A stretch of 63,175 nt of DNA from positions 1 to 63,175 of the forward strand of contig CALEJT010000058.1 of assembly GCA_937898685.1 (NCBI GenBank), given 5' to 3'. Shown here in pieces: positions 19,619 to 28,441 of this stretch. The notes beneath the pieces are model-generated. The model did no database searches, was not told the origin of the DNA, and was given only the letters and a program-made list of their open reading frames with translations. The position numbers and the translations under genes are program-made. The DNA is from an uncultured Gammaproteobacteria bacterium. Its GTDB lineage: Bacteria > Pseudomonadota > Gammaproteobacteria > Pseudomonadales > Pseudohongiellaceae. Within the stretch, counting starts at the first letter, position 1. Every line of letters begins with the position of its first letter.

Positions 19619-21988
19619 TTAGTAGCGGTAGATGGCTTCGTTGGAGTTGGCCACGGTGTGCACCAGGTCGACGAAGGCCGAAGCGCGGAAAGAGTTCAGC
19701 TGCGCCACGTTCGTGCCGGTCGGCAAGGCGATTTCCTCGGCACCGTTGTGCGAGCGTTCGCGGATGAGCTGTTCCTGCGCATCGAGGAAGTTCTTCAGCA
19801 CTTCACGCTCCTCGTCGCTCGGCAAACGTGCAAAGAGGATCTGATAGAGCTGATCGAAGTTGGCGTCTTCATCGAGACCACTTTCGTTGATCACGCGACC
19901 AGCCAGGGCGCGCGACCAGTCGTAGATGATTTCGCTGTTGATCAGCGTCAGTGCCTGCAGTGGCGTGGTGGTGATTTCACGCTTGCTGTGCGCTTCCTGC
20001 GGTGAAGCCATGTTGAATACGTCGAGCAGGGGATAGGGCAGGCTGCGCCGCGTGAACACATAGAGGCTGCGGCGGTTATGCAGGGACTCGTCCTGAGACA
20101 CGCGCCACATGTTGTTCTGACCACGGCTGTCGGCGCCGCTGCGCCCCGTCTTCGGCAGCGGCGGGAATACACTGGGACCACCGACTTCCGGATTCAGCTT
20201 GCCCGAGGCGGCGAGCAGCGAATCGCGGATCTGCTCGGCTTCGAGACGGCGACGCGGGAACACACCGAGCAGACGATTCTCGGGATCTGCGGCCACGATT
20301 TCGGGACGCTCGGCGGAAGACTGACGATAGACGCTCGATAGCACGATCTCGCGATGCAGCTCCTTCACACTCCAACCGCTTTCGATGAAGCGAGCGGCGA
20401 GATAGTCCAGCAGCGCCTGATTGGATGGTTTGGTGCCGGCCTTGCCGAAATCGCTCACGGTTTCGACGATGCCGCGGCCGAAGTATTGATCCCAGATGCG
20501 GTTGACGTAGACGCGCGCAGTGAGCGGGTTGTCTGCGCTCGTCAGCCACTTCGCGAGCGCAGCACGACGTCCCGAGGAGAAGTCGAGATCGGGAATCTCG
20601 GGCTGCGCGCCGGTCAAAGCCGCCGGGAAGGCAGGTTGTACCTCTTCCAGCGGACGCTCGTGATCTCCACCGAACAACACGTAGGTCGGCGGCGCGTCCT
20701 TGTAGCCGAGCTCGGTCATAGCGGTGATCTTGTTGGAACCGAGTTCGGCTGCGGGACGCAGATTGTTGAAGGCTCTGAGCTCGCCCTGCAGCGCTTCGAT
20801 CTCCGCCAACTTCTCGGCATGCCAATCGCTATGGAATTCGGGATCGACGCTGCGCGCGCGTTCCTCGAAGTAGTTGATCAGCGAGCCACGGCCGGTGACG
20901 TTGCCGAGCCGATGGTTGATCCAGCGGTCCAGCGCAGTCCATTCCGACTCGGGCTTGAAGATCGCTTCGCGCGTGTCGGTCAGATAACGTTCCTTGTGGT
21001 ACTTGAGCGCTTCCTCGCGATCGAGGTCGATCACCGCGTCGATCTTGGCATTGATCTCACGCGTGGCTTCCTCGTATTCACGCGCCGCCTTGGTGTAGGC
21101 CGCATCCCACGGCGTGGGCTGGCTCACGGGAATGTTGTCGCTGACACTGATGTTGGAGAAGAAGGACTGCAGCGAGTAGTAGTCCTTCTGCGAGATCGGG
21201 TCGAACTTGTGATCGTGGCAACGCGCGCATTCGAAGGTCTGACCCAGGATCACCTCACCGACGGTGTCCGTGATGTCGGTGACGATCTGATAGTGACGCT
21301 GCACCATGTCGCGCGAGTTGCTGTTGTCGGGATATTGCGCCATGAAGCCGGTGGCGATCAGCGCCTGCTCATCTCCAGGGAACAGCTCATCGCCTGCGAT
21401 CTGCTCCTGGATGAAGCGATCGTAGGGCTTGTCGTCGTTGAAGGCGTTGATGACGTAGTCGCGATAGCGCCACATGTTCAGGCGGTCATTGTCGTTCTGA
21501 AAACCGCTGCTGTCGGCGTAACGTGCGAGGTCGAGCCATTTGCGCGCCTGACGTTCGCCGTACTGTGGCGAAGCCAGAAAGCGCTCGACCAGTTTTTCAT
21601 AGGCGTCCGGCGAGCTGTCTTCGACGAAGGCCTTCACTACGGCCGGATCCGGGATCAGACCGAGAAGATCCAGACTCAAGCGGCGCACGAGCGTTTCCTT
21701 GCTCGCATCCGGCGAAGGCGAAAGCCCTTTCGCTTCCAACTGTTCCGCAATGAAGGCATCCACGTTCGTGCGCACCCATTCCTTGTGTGCGACTTGTGGA
21801 ATACTCGGCTTGCGAATCGGTTGGTAGGACCAATGGTCCGATTTCGGCTGTGCCGCGTGCGCGGCATCCTGCGTTACCTTCGCGTCACCTGCCTTCGCGA
21901 CGCGTTCTTCGGCATTGGTCTGCACGACCACTGCCGTGGTTATCAGCGACAAGGCGGCAATCGCCAGGCGCAATCGTTTCATCTTCAT
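19619..21988 (-). CDS. DUF1549/DUF1553 (planctomycete-type cytochrome) protein
   Basis: 789 residues with a signal peptide. The N-terminal half is DUF1549, including WLDLARYADSSGFQNDNDR and the conserved CARCHDHKFDPI segment, a potential c-type haem or metal site. The C-terminal half is DUF1553 (RAALAKWLTSADNPLTARVYVNRIWDQYFGRGIV, SVYRQSS, LYVFTRRSLPYPLLDVFN). Such proteins, abundant in planctomycetes, occur with DUF1501 partners and often sulfatases; their biochemistry is unresolved. I start at 21988 (GGAG 7 bases upstream, good signal peptide); 22015 is possible. It heads a three-gene operon read from the sigma-54 promoter at 22051-22066. Confidence 0.87.
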   Translation of the reverse strand: MKMKRLRLAIAALSLITTAVVVQTNAEERVAKAGDAKVTQDAAHAAQPKSDHWSYQPIRKPSIPQVAHKEWVRTNVDAFIAEQLEAKGLSPSPDASKETLVRRLSLDLLGLIPDPAVVKAFVEDSSPDAYEKLVERFLASPQYGERQARKWLDLARYADSSGFQNDNDRLNMWRYRDYVINAFNDDKPYDRFIQEQIAGDELFPGDEQALIATGFMAQYPDNSNSRDMVQRHYQIVTDITDTVGEVILGQTFECARCHDHKFDPISQKDYYSLQSFFSNISVSDNIPVSQPTPWDAAYTKAAREYEEATREINAKIDAVIDLDREEALKYHKERYLTDTREAIFKPESEWTALDRWINHRLGNVTGRGSLINYFEERARSVDPEFHSDWHAEKLAEIEALQGELRAFNNLRPAAELGSNKITAMTELGYKDAPPTYVLFGGDHERPLEEVQPAFPAALTGAQPEIPDLDFSSGRRAALAKWLTSADNPLTARVYVNRIWDQYFGRGIVETVSDFGKAGTKPSNQALLDYLAARFIESGWSVKELHREIVLSSVYRQSSAERPEIVAADPENRLLGVFPRRRLEAEQIRDSLLAASGKLNPEVGGPSVFPPLPKTGRSGADSRGQNNMWRVSQDESLHNRRSLYVFTRRSLPYPLLDVFNMASPQEAHSKREITTTPLQALTLINSEIIYDWSRALAGRVINESGLDEDANFDQLYQILFARLPSDEEREVLKNFLDAQEQLIRERSHNGAEEIALPTGTNVAQLNSFRASAFVDLVHTVANSNEAIYRY

Positions 21989-22050
21989 GGGATTCTCCAA
22001 GACCTTCGTTGACATCTTTCAGCAAGGGTGTTGCTCAGCGCTTCAGCGAT

Positions 22051-22066
22051 TGCAACTGCCATGCCA
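22051..22066 (-). promoter_or_regulatory. Sigma-54 promoter of the DUF1553-DUF1501-cytochrome operon
   Basis: TGGCATG-GCAG-TTGCA on the minus strand, with GG and GC 12 bp apart. It ends 63 bp before the chosen gene start. Confidence 0.8.
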
Positions 22067-22543
22067 AGCGGAAGAAGGAGAATCCAAGCGCGACAAAAAG
22101 CCGGTTTTTACCGCATCATTTGTGTATACACCCCGGATTTTTGAAAAGCTTTGCTGCTACACAGCTTTGGCAGCAGCTGCAGCACCAAGGCGCAACGACA
22201 GCAGTTAAAAATCCAACATCACACTGCGCGAAAGCGAGCAACGTAGTTTGTGTTTCTGCAAATCTCTTTCACACAGCTCGAACCTCTGCTCTCCACCACC
22301 TTCACATCGAAAGCACGGCATCATCCTCGTGCAGTCGTGGTGACGGCGATGGACAGCGCCGTTGTGATTCTGGCACACGAGAAATGTTGTAAACCCAACA
22401 TGGCCGTCCAGCAGCTGTGCAGCCAGCAGCACCGCAATTGTGTGTATGCACAGCGCAGCAGGCATTTCTGATCACCGCCATGCCAGCGACCCATCTTTAT
22501 ATCTACATCCGCAAAACTGGGGAATTTGGCCGATCAGTAGGAA
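22067..22543. other. Divergent regulatory region between the DUF1553 operon and receptor C
   Basis: Gene-free stretch flanked by two outward-facing sigma-54 promoters. It holds the activator sites at 22385-22431, two copies of TGTGTATRCAC (22131 and 22441), possibly another operator, and a CAGCAG-rich segment near 22152-22203. No convincing ORF. Confidence 0.65.
22385..22400. promoter_or_regulatory. Predicted activator site (UAS) shared by receptor C and the DUF1553 operon
   Basis: TGTTG-TAAACC-CAACA, a full inverted repeat. A second, weaker site TGTGC-AGCCAG-CAGCA lies at 22416-22431, a 31-bp (three-turn) offset. They sit about 145 bp from the plus promoter and about 320 bp from the minus promoter; I find no good site nearer the latter. 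Confidence 0.66.
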
Positions 22544-22559
22544 TGGCACGCTATGTGCT
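22544..22559 (+). promoter_or_regulatory. Sigma-54 promoter for receptor C operon
   Basis: TGGCACG-CTAT-GTGCT, GG and GC 12 bp apart, about 100 bp before the receptor start. Confidence 0.8.
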
Positions 22560-22660
22560 AAAGCGCTGACTCAAACCTGTGACCATCGTTCACTACTCGT
22601 CAGTACAGAATGAACACCGGTTACGAGATCAAGAAATCAATTCTCATCAGGAGTCATGAG

Positions 22661-25408
22661 ATGCACACGCACGATCAGCAGCGCCCGCACGGTGCGCGCA
22701 CAACACCTTCATCGAATGGAAAGACAGAAAATCGCAGTGGCAGAGGCAAGCTACTGAAACTTTCCGTACTCGCCATGGCCGTGATCACGGCGCAGGATGC
22801 CCTTGCACAGCAAGCACCCGCCGGAGGCATCGACGAAGTACTGGTGATTCGCTCGCGCAATCGTCTCGAAAGTCAGCAGGATGTGCCCATCTCGGTATCG
22901 GTCGTGCGCGGTGAGGAGATCGATCAATTGCTGGCCAACGACATCAACTCACTGGTGCTGCGTACGGCCAACATCACTTGGAACCAGGGCAACCAGCGCA
23001 CCAGCAGCCTGTCGATTCGTGGCATCGGCAAGCAGGCGCAGACCGAAGCACAGGATCCCAGTGTGGGCGTGATCGTCGATGGCATCAGCTATGCCTACAA
23101 CGCGCTCACCAACAGCTTTGACTTCTACGACGTGGAAACGGTGGAAGTGGTGCGTGGTCCGCAGGGCACACTGCTGGGCAAGAACGCGAGCGTTGGCGTC
23201 GTCAACATCACCACGCGTCGTCCGAGCTTCGAGGACAGCGCAGATTTTCAGCTGAGCATCGGTGAACGCGACACCCTCATCGGCCGCGCCGCACTCGGCG
23301 GGGCCGTGATCGATGACCTGCTCGCCTGGCGTGGTTCCTTCACCGTGCAAAAGGCCGAAGGCTATCTGGTCAACCGCTTCAATCCTGACGTCACCTACCA
23401 GAACAAGGATCGCGTTTCGGGCCGCATCCAGCTGTTGTTCACGCCTACGCCTGATCTCAGCGTACGGGCCCAGATCACCAAGACGCCGCGCGCCGGTGAG
23501 ACCACCAACGGTCGCACCATCAACGTGCCGCGCCCGTCGACATACGCCAACGGCGCTCCGAACAATTCGCTCGACGATCAGCAGCGCCTGTCGCGGCCCT
23601 ACTTCACACAGCGCGGCAGCTACACGCTCGACGGCAACTACTACTACGGCGGCAGCGGCGATCCGAACCATCACGGTAACTGGGTGGAAAACGAAGCCGC
23701 ACGTGGTCTGCATACCGGCGGCAATGGCGGCATCCTCGAAGCGAACTGGGACAACGTCGGCCCCTTCAGCCTGACCTCGATCACGGGCTATCAGGACTAT
23801 CACTTCAACGCGATGAACGACGAAGGCACGCCGTGGACCATCAGTCTCAACTCGGGTGGTTATTGGAATGACTATCGTCAGGCGAGTCAGGAGTTTCGCA
23901 TTACGTCCGACCTCGGTGGTTTCGTCGACTATCAGGCCGGCCTCTACTTCCTGCGCGTGCACAACGTCGCGCAGTACAACCAGTTCTACGGTCCCGACGC
24001 TGGTGCCTGGTTCGCCAGCAACGCGCAGTATCAACGCCTGGACGTGCCGGTGAATCCCGATGGCAGCGTCAGTGGCGGCCCGGCATTGCTGCGTAACTCC
24101 GCTGCCGGCCTGAAGGTGGCCACCGGGGGCAACGCGGGCTGGCAGGACATCCTCAACAAGAGCAATGCCGTCTTCGCGCAGGCCAACTGGCACTTCACCG
24201 ACAACCTGACGCTGACCACCGGCATCCGCTTCACGCGTGAAGATCGTCGCAGTCTCTCGCGTGGACTGATCCTCGACAACGGCGACGGTTATGAACTCAA
24301 CCCCGTCGAGATCCGGGGCGTGCAGTTGGGCGGTTTTGCCTCGCACAGCGCCACCGGTGCGCTCCTGCCGGGCAACTCGCTCGAACAGTTGCAACTCGCC
24401 GACCTGGTGGCGAAGAAATACTTCGGCGTGCAGCCGACCGACGTGCCCGGTGCTGCCTACGGCTCGCTGACTGAGGCACAGCTGCGCCAGGTAGCCGATG
24501 CCAAGGCCATTCGTCAGGCCCGCATCGGCGTCGTACATCCGCTGATCGAGGCCGAGCCCTTCAAGGAAACGCAGCCCGCCTTCGTGATCAGCCCGACCTG
24601 GCATCTGAACGACGACATCAATCTCTACTTCGCCTGGCAGTACGGCGAGAAGGCCGGCATTTCGCAGTCCCGCGCCGGGGAGTCGTACAACGTCGCCGGT
24701 GAGAAGAACGATGCCTACGAGATCGGCATCAAGTCCGTGCTGTTCGACGGCAGCCTGGTGTTCAACGCCGACTATTACTGGGCCGACATCAAGAACTATC
24801 AGCAGGGCGTACGCGTGGTGGATGAATATCAGACCGCGCTCAACATCGCCGCCGGTGTCGAACCGGCCACGGCCTATCTGACGCTCACCGGCAACGTACC
24901 GAAGGTACGTGCCCAGGGCATCGAGATCGACGGCATCTACTCACCCAGCTTCCTGCCCAATACGCGCATCCGCTTCGCCTTGGCGTGGACGGACGCCTAT
25001 TACAAGGACTTCCCGAACGCTGCGCTGGCCGCGGAGAACAACTGGCCGGGCGCCAACCCCTATGCCGACTATTCCGGCAAGACGCTGCCTGGTGTGGCGA
25101 AGTACTCGGGCAACATCGGCATCGAGTGGAGCAAGCCGCTGGCCGACGGCCGCAAGATCTTCATCAACGCCAACGCCGCCTACTCCGACAAGTACAACAG
25201 CGACAACTCTCTGTCCGAATACGGCTGGATCCCGGCGCGTACGTTGGTGGATGCCTCCTTCGGCTACGGCACGGCCGGTGGCAACTACACCGTCAGCCTG
25301 ATCGCGAAGAACCTCTTCGACGACGACACGCCGCTGTCGCGCAGCTGGAGCAGCTACATCCCGCCTGAACCGCAGTGGCTGGGTATCATGGTGCAGGGCA
25401 GTTTCTGA
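22661..25408 (+). CDS. TonB-dependent outer-membrane receptor, sulfur-poor (receptor C)
   Basis: 915 residues. A long polar N-terminus precedes the signal core (LLKLSVLAMAVITAQDALAQQ), then a TonB-box region IDEVLVIRSRNR, the plug with VETVEVVRGPQGTLLGKNASVGVVNI, and the barrel ending GSF. Two Met and no Cys in the mature part. I start at 22661 (AGGAG 7 bases upstream) rather than the in-frame ATG at 22610, which lacks a ribosome site. It heads a three-gene set: receptor, SMP-30, transposase-derived protein. The unusually extended N-terminus before the signal could be an artefact of start choice. Confidence 0.92.
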   Translation: MHTHDQQRPHGARTTPSSNGKTENRSGRGKLLKLSVLAMAVITAQDALAQQAPAGGIDEVLVIRSRNRLESQQDVPISVSVVRGEEIDQLLANDINSLVLRTANITWNQGNQRTSSLSIRGIGKQAQTEAQDPSVGVIVDGISYAYNALTNSFDFYDVETVEVVRGPQGTLLGKNASVGVVNITTRRPSFEDSADFQLSIGERDTLIGRAALGGAVIDDLLAWRGSFTVQKAEGYLVNRFNPDVTYQNKDRVSGRIQLLFTPTPDLSVRAQITKTPRAGETTNGRTINVPRPSTYANGAPNNSLDDQQRLSRPYFTQRGSYTLDGNYYYGGSGDPNHHGNWVENEAARGLHTGGNGGILEANWDNVGPFSLTSITGYQDYHFNAMNDEGTPWTISLNSGGYWNDYRQASQEFRITSDLGGFVDYQAGLYFLRVHNVAQYNQFYGPDAGAWFASNAQYQRLDVPVNPDGSVSGGPALLRNSAAGLKVATGGNAGWQDILNKSNAVFAQANWHFTDNLTLTTGIRFTREDRRSLSRGLILDNGDGYELNPVEIRGVQLGGFASHSATGALLPGNSLEQLQLADLVAKKYFGVQPTDVPGAAYGSLTEAQLRQVADAKAIRQARIGVVHPLIEAEPFKETQPAFVISPTWHLNDDINLYFAWQYGEKAGISQSRAGESYNVAGEKNDAYEIGIKSVLFDGSLVFNADYYWADIKNYQQGVRVVDEYQTALNIAAGVEPATAYLTLTGNVPKVRAQGIEIDGIYSPSFLPNTRIRFALAWTDAYYKDFPNAALAAENNWPGANPYADYSGKTLPGVAKYSGNIGIEWSKPLADGRKIFINANAAYSDKYNSDNSLSEYGWIPARTLVDASFGYGTAGGNYTVSLIAKNLFDDDTPLSRSWSSYIPPEPQWLGIMVQGSF

Positions 25409-25428
25409 AGTAACGCGAGGTACGACGC

Positions 25429-26400
25429 ATGAAGATCGTGAGCAACACACTTTCTCGCGCGCTGGGCATCGCTTTTCTGGGCGGACTGCTGTTCGGCAGT
25501 GGCGCCGCCCTGGCCCAACAGAACCCGCTGATCGACTACGTCACGCCGGCCATCCCCGGCGTGACCGCCGGTGGCCTCGCCATCCAGAAGCTGAGCGAGG
25601 GCCATGAGGGCAGCGAAGGTCCGCTCGGCCTGCCCGATGGCAGCTTTCTGTTCACGGAAACCCGCGCGCAACGCATCGTGCGCGTGGCCGAGGACGGCAC
25701 GCTCAGCACCTTCCTCGAACGCAGCAATGGCGCCAATGGCCTGGCACTGACGCCGGAAGGCACGCTGATTGCAGTGCAGGTAGTGGAGCCACGAGTCGGT
25801 GTCGTGCATCCACCGGAAAAACAGACCGTGCTGGCACGGGATTTCGAAGGCAAGGCCTTCACGCGCCCCAACGATGTGGTGCGAGCGACGAATGGTGATC
25901 TCTACTTCACCGACAGTGCGCAGAACGCCACCGCAGAGAGCGCTGGACCCGCCGTCTATCGCCTTGCAGCAGACGGCAGGTTGGAACGGATCACCACCTC
26001 GCTGGCACGTCCCAACGGCATCGTGCTGAGCCCGGATGAACGCACCCTGTACGTGGCGGACACCTTGGGTGAGCACGTGGTCGCCATCGCCCTCGACGCG
26101 CATGGCAAGGCCAGCGCACCGCGTCCCTTCGCGGCGCTGCAGGGCTGGGATGCGAACAAAGGCACCAGTGGTGCCGATGGCCTCGCCGTCGATGCCGATG
26201 GACGTCTCTACGTGGCGAGCACTGCGGGCATCGAGGTGTTCGCCGCGGACGGCAAGGCTCTGGGTGTCATTCAACTACCGGTGAAACCCCAGAACCTGGC
26301 CTTTGCCGGCAGCGACAAACGTTGGCTCTATGTCGTAGGACAAGGCACGGTGCTGCGTTTCAGAACGATGAGTCAAGGACTCACTTCCCGCGCCAAATGA
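25429..26400 (+). CDS. Secreted SMP-30/gluconolactonase-like beta-propeller
   Basis: 323 residues, signal peptide ending ALAQ, then the SMP-30 propeller with EGPLGLPDGSFLFTE, RPNDVVRATNGDLYFTDSAQ, RPNGIVLSPDERTLYVADT and TSGADGLAVDADGRLYVAS. Clearly a paralogue of the gene at 16285, with metal-site positions conserved. One internal Met and no Cys. It lies 20 bp after receptor C and 19 bp before the transposase-derived gene, so the three are almost certainly co-transcribed. Likely a periplasmic lactone or ester hydrolase acting on the ligand brought in by the receptor (inference). Confidence 0.88.
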   Translation: MKIVSNTLSRALGIAFLGGLLFGSGAALAQQNPLIDYVTPAIPGVTAGGLAIQKLSEGHEGSEGPLGLPDGSFLFTETRAQRIVRVAEDGTLSTFLERSNGANGLALTPEGTLIAVQVVEPRVGVVHPPEKQTVLARDFEGKAFTRPNDVVRATNGDLYFTDSAQNATAESAGPAVYRLAADGRLERITTSLARPNGIVLSPDERTLYVADTLGEHVVAIALDAHGKASAPRPFAALQGWDANKGTSGADGLAVDADGRLYVASTAGIEVFAADGKALGVIQLPVKPQNLAFAGSDKRWLYVVGQGTVLRFRTMSQGLTSRAK

Positions 26401-26419
26401 AGCAGGAGAACAACAAGCA

Positions 26420-27286
26420 ATGGACAGCCTCACCCCCATCGAGAGGAATTCGATGACCATGAGCAGCAGGACTCAAAGTGCGGGCGCGCAGACCCAGGTG
26501 CTGTCGGTGTTGCAGCATCTCGTGAACGAAGCTGCGACACGTTTTCTCGCGCTGGCGCTCGAAACCGAATTACGCGGTTTTCTGCTGGCGCACGCCGACA
26601 TCCGGCTCGAAGACGGCAGCCAGGCCGTGGTGCGCAACGGCTATCTGCCGCCACGCATCCTGCGCACGAGTGTGGGTGGGATTCGGGTGCGGGTGCCGCG
26701 TACGCGCGATCGCAGCGGAGGTTCCACCAACTTCACCAGTGCGCTGGTGCCGCCCTATCACACACGTTCGCGGCTCGATGCGCGACTGCCCGAAGCGTGG
26801 CTGCAAAGCTGTCTGACACAGGACCCACAGCTCTTTCTATCCATCCTGCTCGGTGAGCATGTGAAGAAGCTGCCGCCGCTACTCGTCAACGAGCTCGCCT
26901 CGCAGTGGTCACTGCAGTGGAGGTTGTGGTCCGAACGTTCTCTGACGACCAGCATGCATCTTTGCTGGTGGGCGGGATTACTGCCGCGCGTGTTGAAGGA
27001 CGGCGAAGACGACGAGCCCTATCTCGCCTTCATCGTCGGACTCTACGAAGACGGTCGTCACGAGCTCGTCCACGTGGCACGCAGCAGTGGTGACTTGGAA
27101 CCCGAATGGTCGGATCTGTTGGCACAACTGCGTCGGCGCGGGCTGCGCAAGGGCCCGCAGTTGACGCATGCGCCGCAGACACCGGCCTTCGTGCGCACGC
27201 TGTTGCAGATCTTTCCCGACACCTTGATCGGCAGCGAACCGTGGGGAGGGCGTGAACGCGTCGAGCCCCCGCTTCGCGTCGTATGA
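26420..27286 (+). CDS. IS256-type transposase-derived protein, catalytic residues lost
   Basis: 288 residues, versus roughly 400 for IS256/mutator transposases. The N-terminal DNA-binding part is recognisable: LALALETELRGFL, VVRNGYLPPR, GGIRVRVPRTRDRSGG and FTSALVPPY. The catalytic part is aligned but eroded: where the family has WVD, this protein has HLCWWAG, and where it has the second Asp (around VSDAHKG) it has THAPQTPAF. It then ends before the Glu-bearing region. No terminal inverted repeats flank it, and it sits in frame and tightly spaced behind SMP-30. It may be a domesticated DNA-binding protein. An ATG at 26453 with GAGAGGA is an alternative start. Confidence 0.75.
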   Translation: MDSLTPIERNSMTMSSRTQSAGAQTQVLSVLQHLVNEAATRFLALALETELRGFLLAHADIRLEDGSQAVVRNGYLPPRILRTSVGGIRVRVPRTRDRSGGSTNFTSALVPPYHTRSRLDARLPEAWLQSCLTQDPQLFLSILLGEHVKKLPPLLVNELASQWSLQWRLWSERSLTTSMHLCWWAGLLPRVLKDGEDDEPYLAFIVGLYEDGRHELVHVARSSGDLEPEWSDLLAQLRRRGLRKGPQLTHAPQTPAFVRTLLQIFPDTLIGSEPWGGRERVEPPLRVV

Positions 27287-27333
27287 CGAACTTCCTCAGC
27301 CCTCGGCCCACACTCTCTCCGGGGCCCCTTTCC

Positions 27334-27361
27334 CCTCCGGCTTGCCGGAGGGAATTTTTTT
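27334..27361 (+). terminator. Terminator after the receptor C operon
   Basis: CCCTCCGG-CTTG-CCGGAGGG stem-loop followed by AATTTTTTTG, 48 bp after the stop of the transposase-derived gene. Confidence 0.9.
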
Positions 27362-27380
27362 GTTTGCGGCCAGAGCTCGC

Positions 27381-27396
27381 TGTTGCGATCGCAACA
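27381..27396. promoter_or_regulatory. Predicted activator site (UAS) for the 27587 operon
   Basis: TGTTGCGATCGCAACA is a perfect 16-bp palindrome. A second site, TGCTG-CATAGC-CAACA, follows at 27414-27429 (33-bp offset). Both lie 85-135 bp upstream of the sigma-54 promoter. Confidence 0.72.
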
Positions 27397-27512
27397 AACG
27401 GCCACGGCTCAGCTGCTGCATAGCCAACAAATCGCGCGCGCTCCTCTCTTCCTCCAAGGCTGAATGGCCCTGAATCTGCGGCTCCACGCCCGACTCTGCC
27501 ATGGCAAAGCAC

Positions 27513-27528
27513 TGGCACGCTTTCTGCT
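27513..27528 (+). promoter_or_regulatory. Sigma-54 promoter of the 27587 operon
   Basis: TGGCACG-CTTT-CTGCT, GG and GC 12 bp apart, predicted start near 27539, about 48 bp before the gene. Confidence 0.8.
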
Positions 27529-27586
27529 AACCCTGCGTTCTCCGCGCTGCTGAACATGGTGGCGCCGCTTGAATCAGGAACGACGC

Positions 27587-28441
27587 ATGAGCCAGCCCTA
27601 CGACACGCCGCCAGACCATGGCAAACGCCAGCGGCCGCCAACCCGAACCTTCAGCGCCATCGGCCTCGCGCTCGGCGGTGCCGTGTTGGTCTTCTTTCTC
27701 GATCACACAGCGCCGGTGGTGGCCCAGCCCGTCACCGTGACGCAGGACATTCCGCGCACGCCGGATGGCAAGCCGGATTTCTCCGGCATCTGGGAAAGCA
27801 TGAGTGGCGCCGACTACGACCTCGAACCTCACGGTGGTCGCAGCGACGCACCGCCCGGTGCAGGAGTCGTGGTGGGTGGCAGGATTCCCTATCTCCCGGA
27901 GGCGCTTGCGCAACGCAAAAAGAATTTCGAGGAAAGAGCTACCGCGGATTTCACGCGTCTGAACTGTTACTCGCTTGGCGTGCCGCGCTCGGTGTATTTC
28001 CCGGCGCCCTTTCAGATTCTGCAACGTCCGCGTGACGTCACCATCGTCGGGCAGTTCGGTGCCGTGCGCACGATCCACACCAACGGCACCAAACACGTGG
28101 TGGGGCCGATCGGCTTCTGGCAAGGCGATTCACGCGGCCACTGGGAGGGCGACACCCTGGTGGTGAGCGTGCAGGACTTCACCGACGAAACCTGGCTCGA
28201 CCGCTCAGGCAACTTCCACAGCGAAGCGCTGCACGTCACCGAGCGGTGGAGCTTCATCGATGCCAACACCATCAATTACGAAGCCACGCTCGAAGATCCG
28301 AACGTGTTCTCCGAGCCCTGGACCTTGCAGGTGGTGCTCTATCGCCATCGCGAGCCCAACTTTCAGCTGATCGAGAACTACTGCTACACGCACGAGTACG
28401 ACGACTACTATCCGTTTCCGAAGGAGCGTCAGCCGCAATGA
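27587..28441 (+). CDS. Uncharacterised exported protein, family A (GDSRGHWEGDTLVV)
   Basis: 284 residues with an N-terminal hydrophobic segment after about 25 polar residues (signal peptide or anchor). Conserved with the gene at 37479-38273: DIPRTPDGKPDFSGIW, NCYSLGVPRSVYFPAPFQI, IGFWQGDSRGHWEGDTLVVSV, HVTERWSFID and EPNFQLIENYCYT. The two Cys (in NCYSLG and YCYT) are conserved in both copies and may form a disulfide. I do not recognise a characterised family and assign no function. I start at 27587 with AGGA upstream; translation of the next gene is coupled by an ATGA overlap. Confidence 0.8.
   Translation: MSQPYDTPPDHGKRQRPPTRTFSAIGLALGGAVLVFFLDHTAPVVAQPVTVTQDIPRTPDGKPDFSGIWESMSGADYDLEPHGGRSDAPPGAGVVVGGRIPYLPEALAQRKKNFEERATADFTRLNCYSLGVPRSVYFPAPFQILQRPRDVTIVGQFGAVRTIHTNGTKHVVGPIGFWQGDSRGHWEGDTLVVSVQDFTDETWLDRSGNFHSEALHVTERWSFIDANTINYEATLEDPNVFSEPWTLQVVLYRHREPNFQLIENYCYTHEYDDYYPFPKERQPQ

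Noticed and set aside
20354..22012. A 552-codon open frame antisense to the DUF1553 gene, and a similar 551-codon frame at 22949-24604 antisense to receptor C
   Set aside because: Both are composition shadows of recognised genes, without motif or start signals.
26420..27286. A complete IS256 insertion sequence
   Set aside because: The protein is about 110 residues short, lacks catalytic residues, and no terminal inverted repeats or target duplications are visible at its edges.
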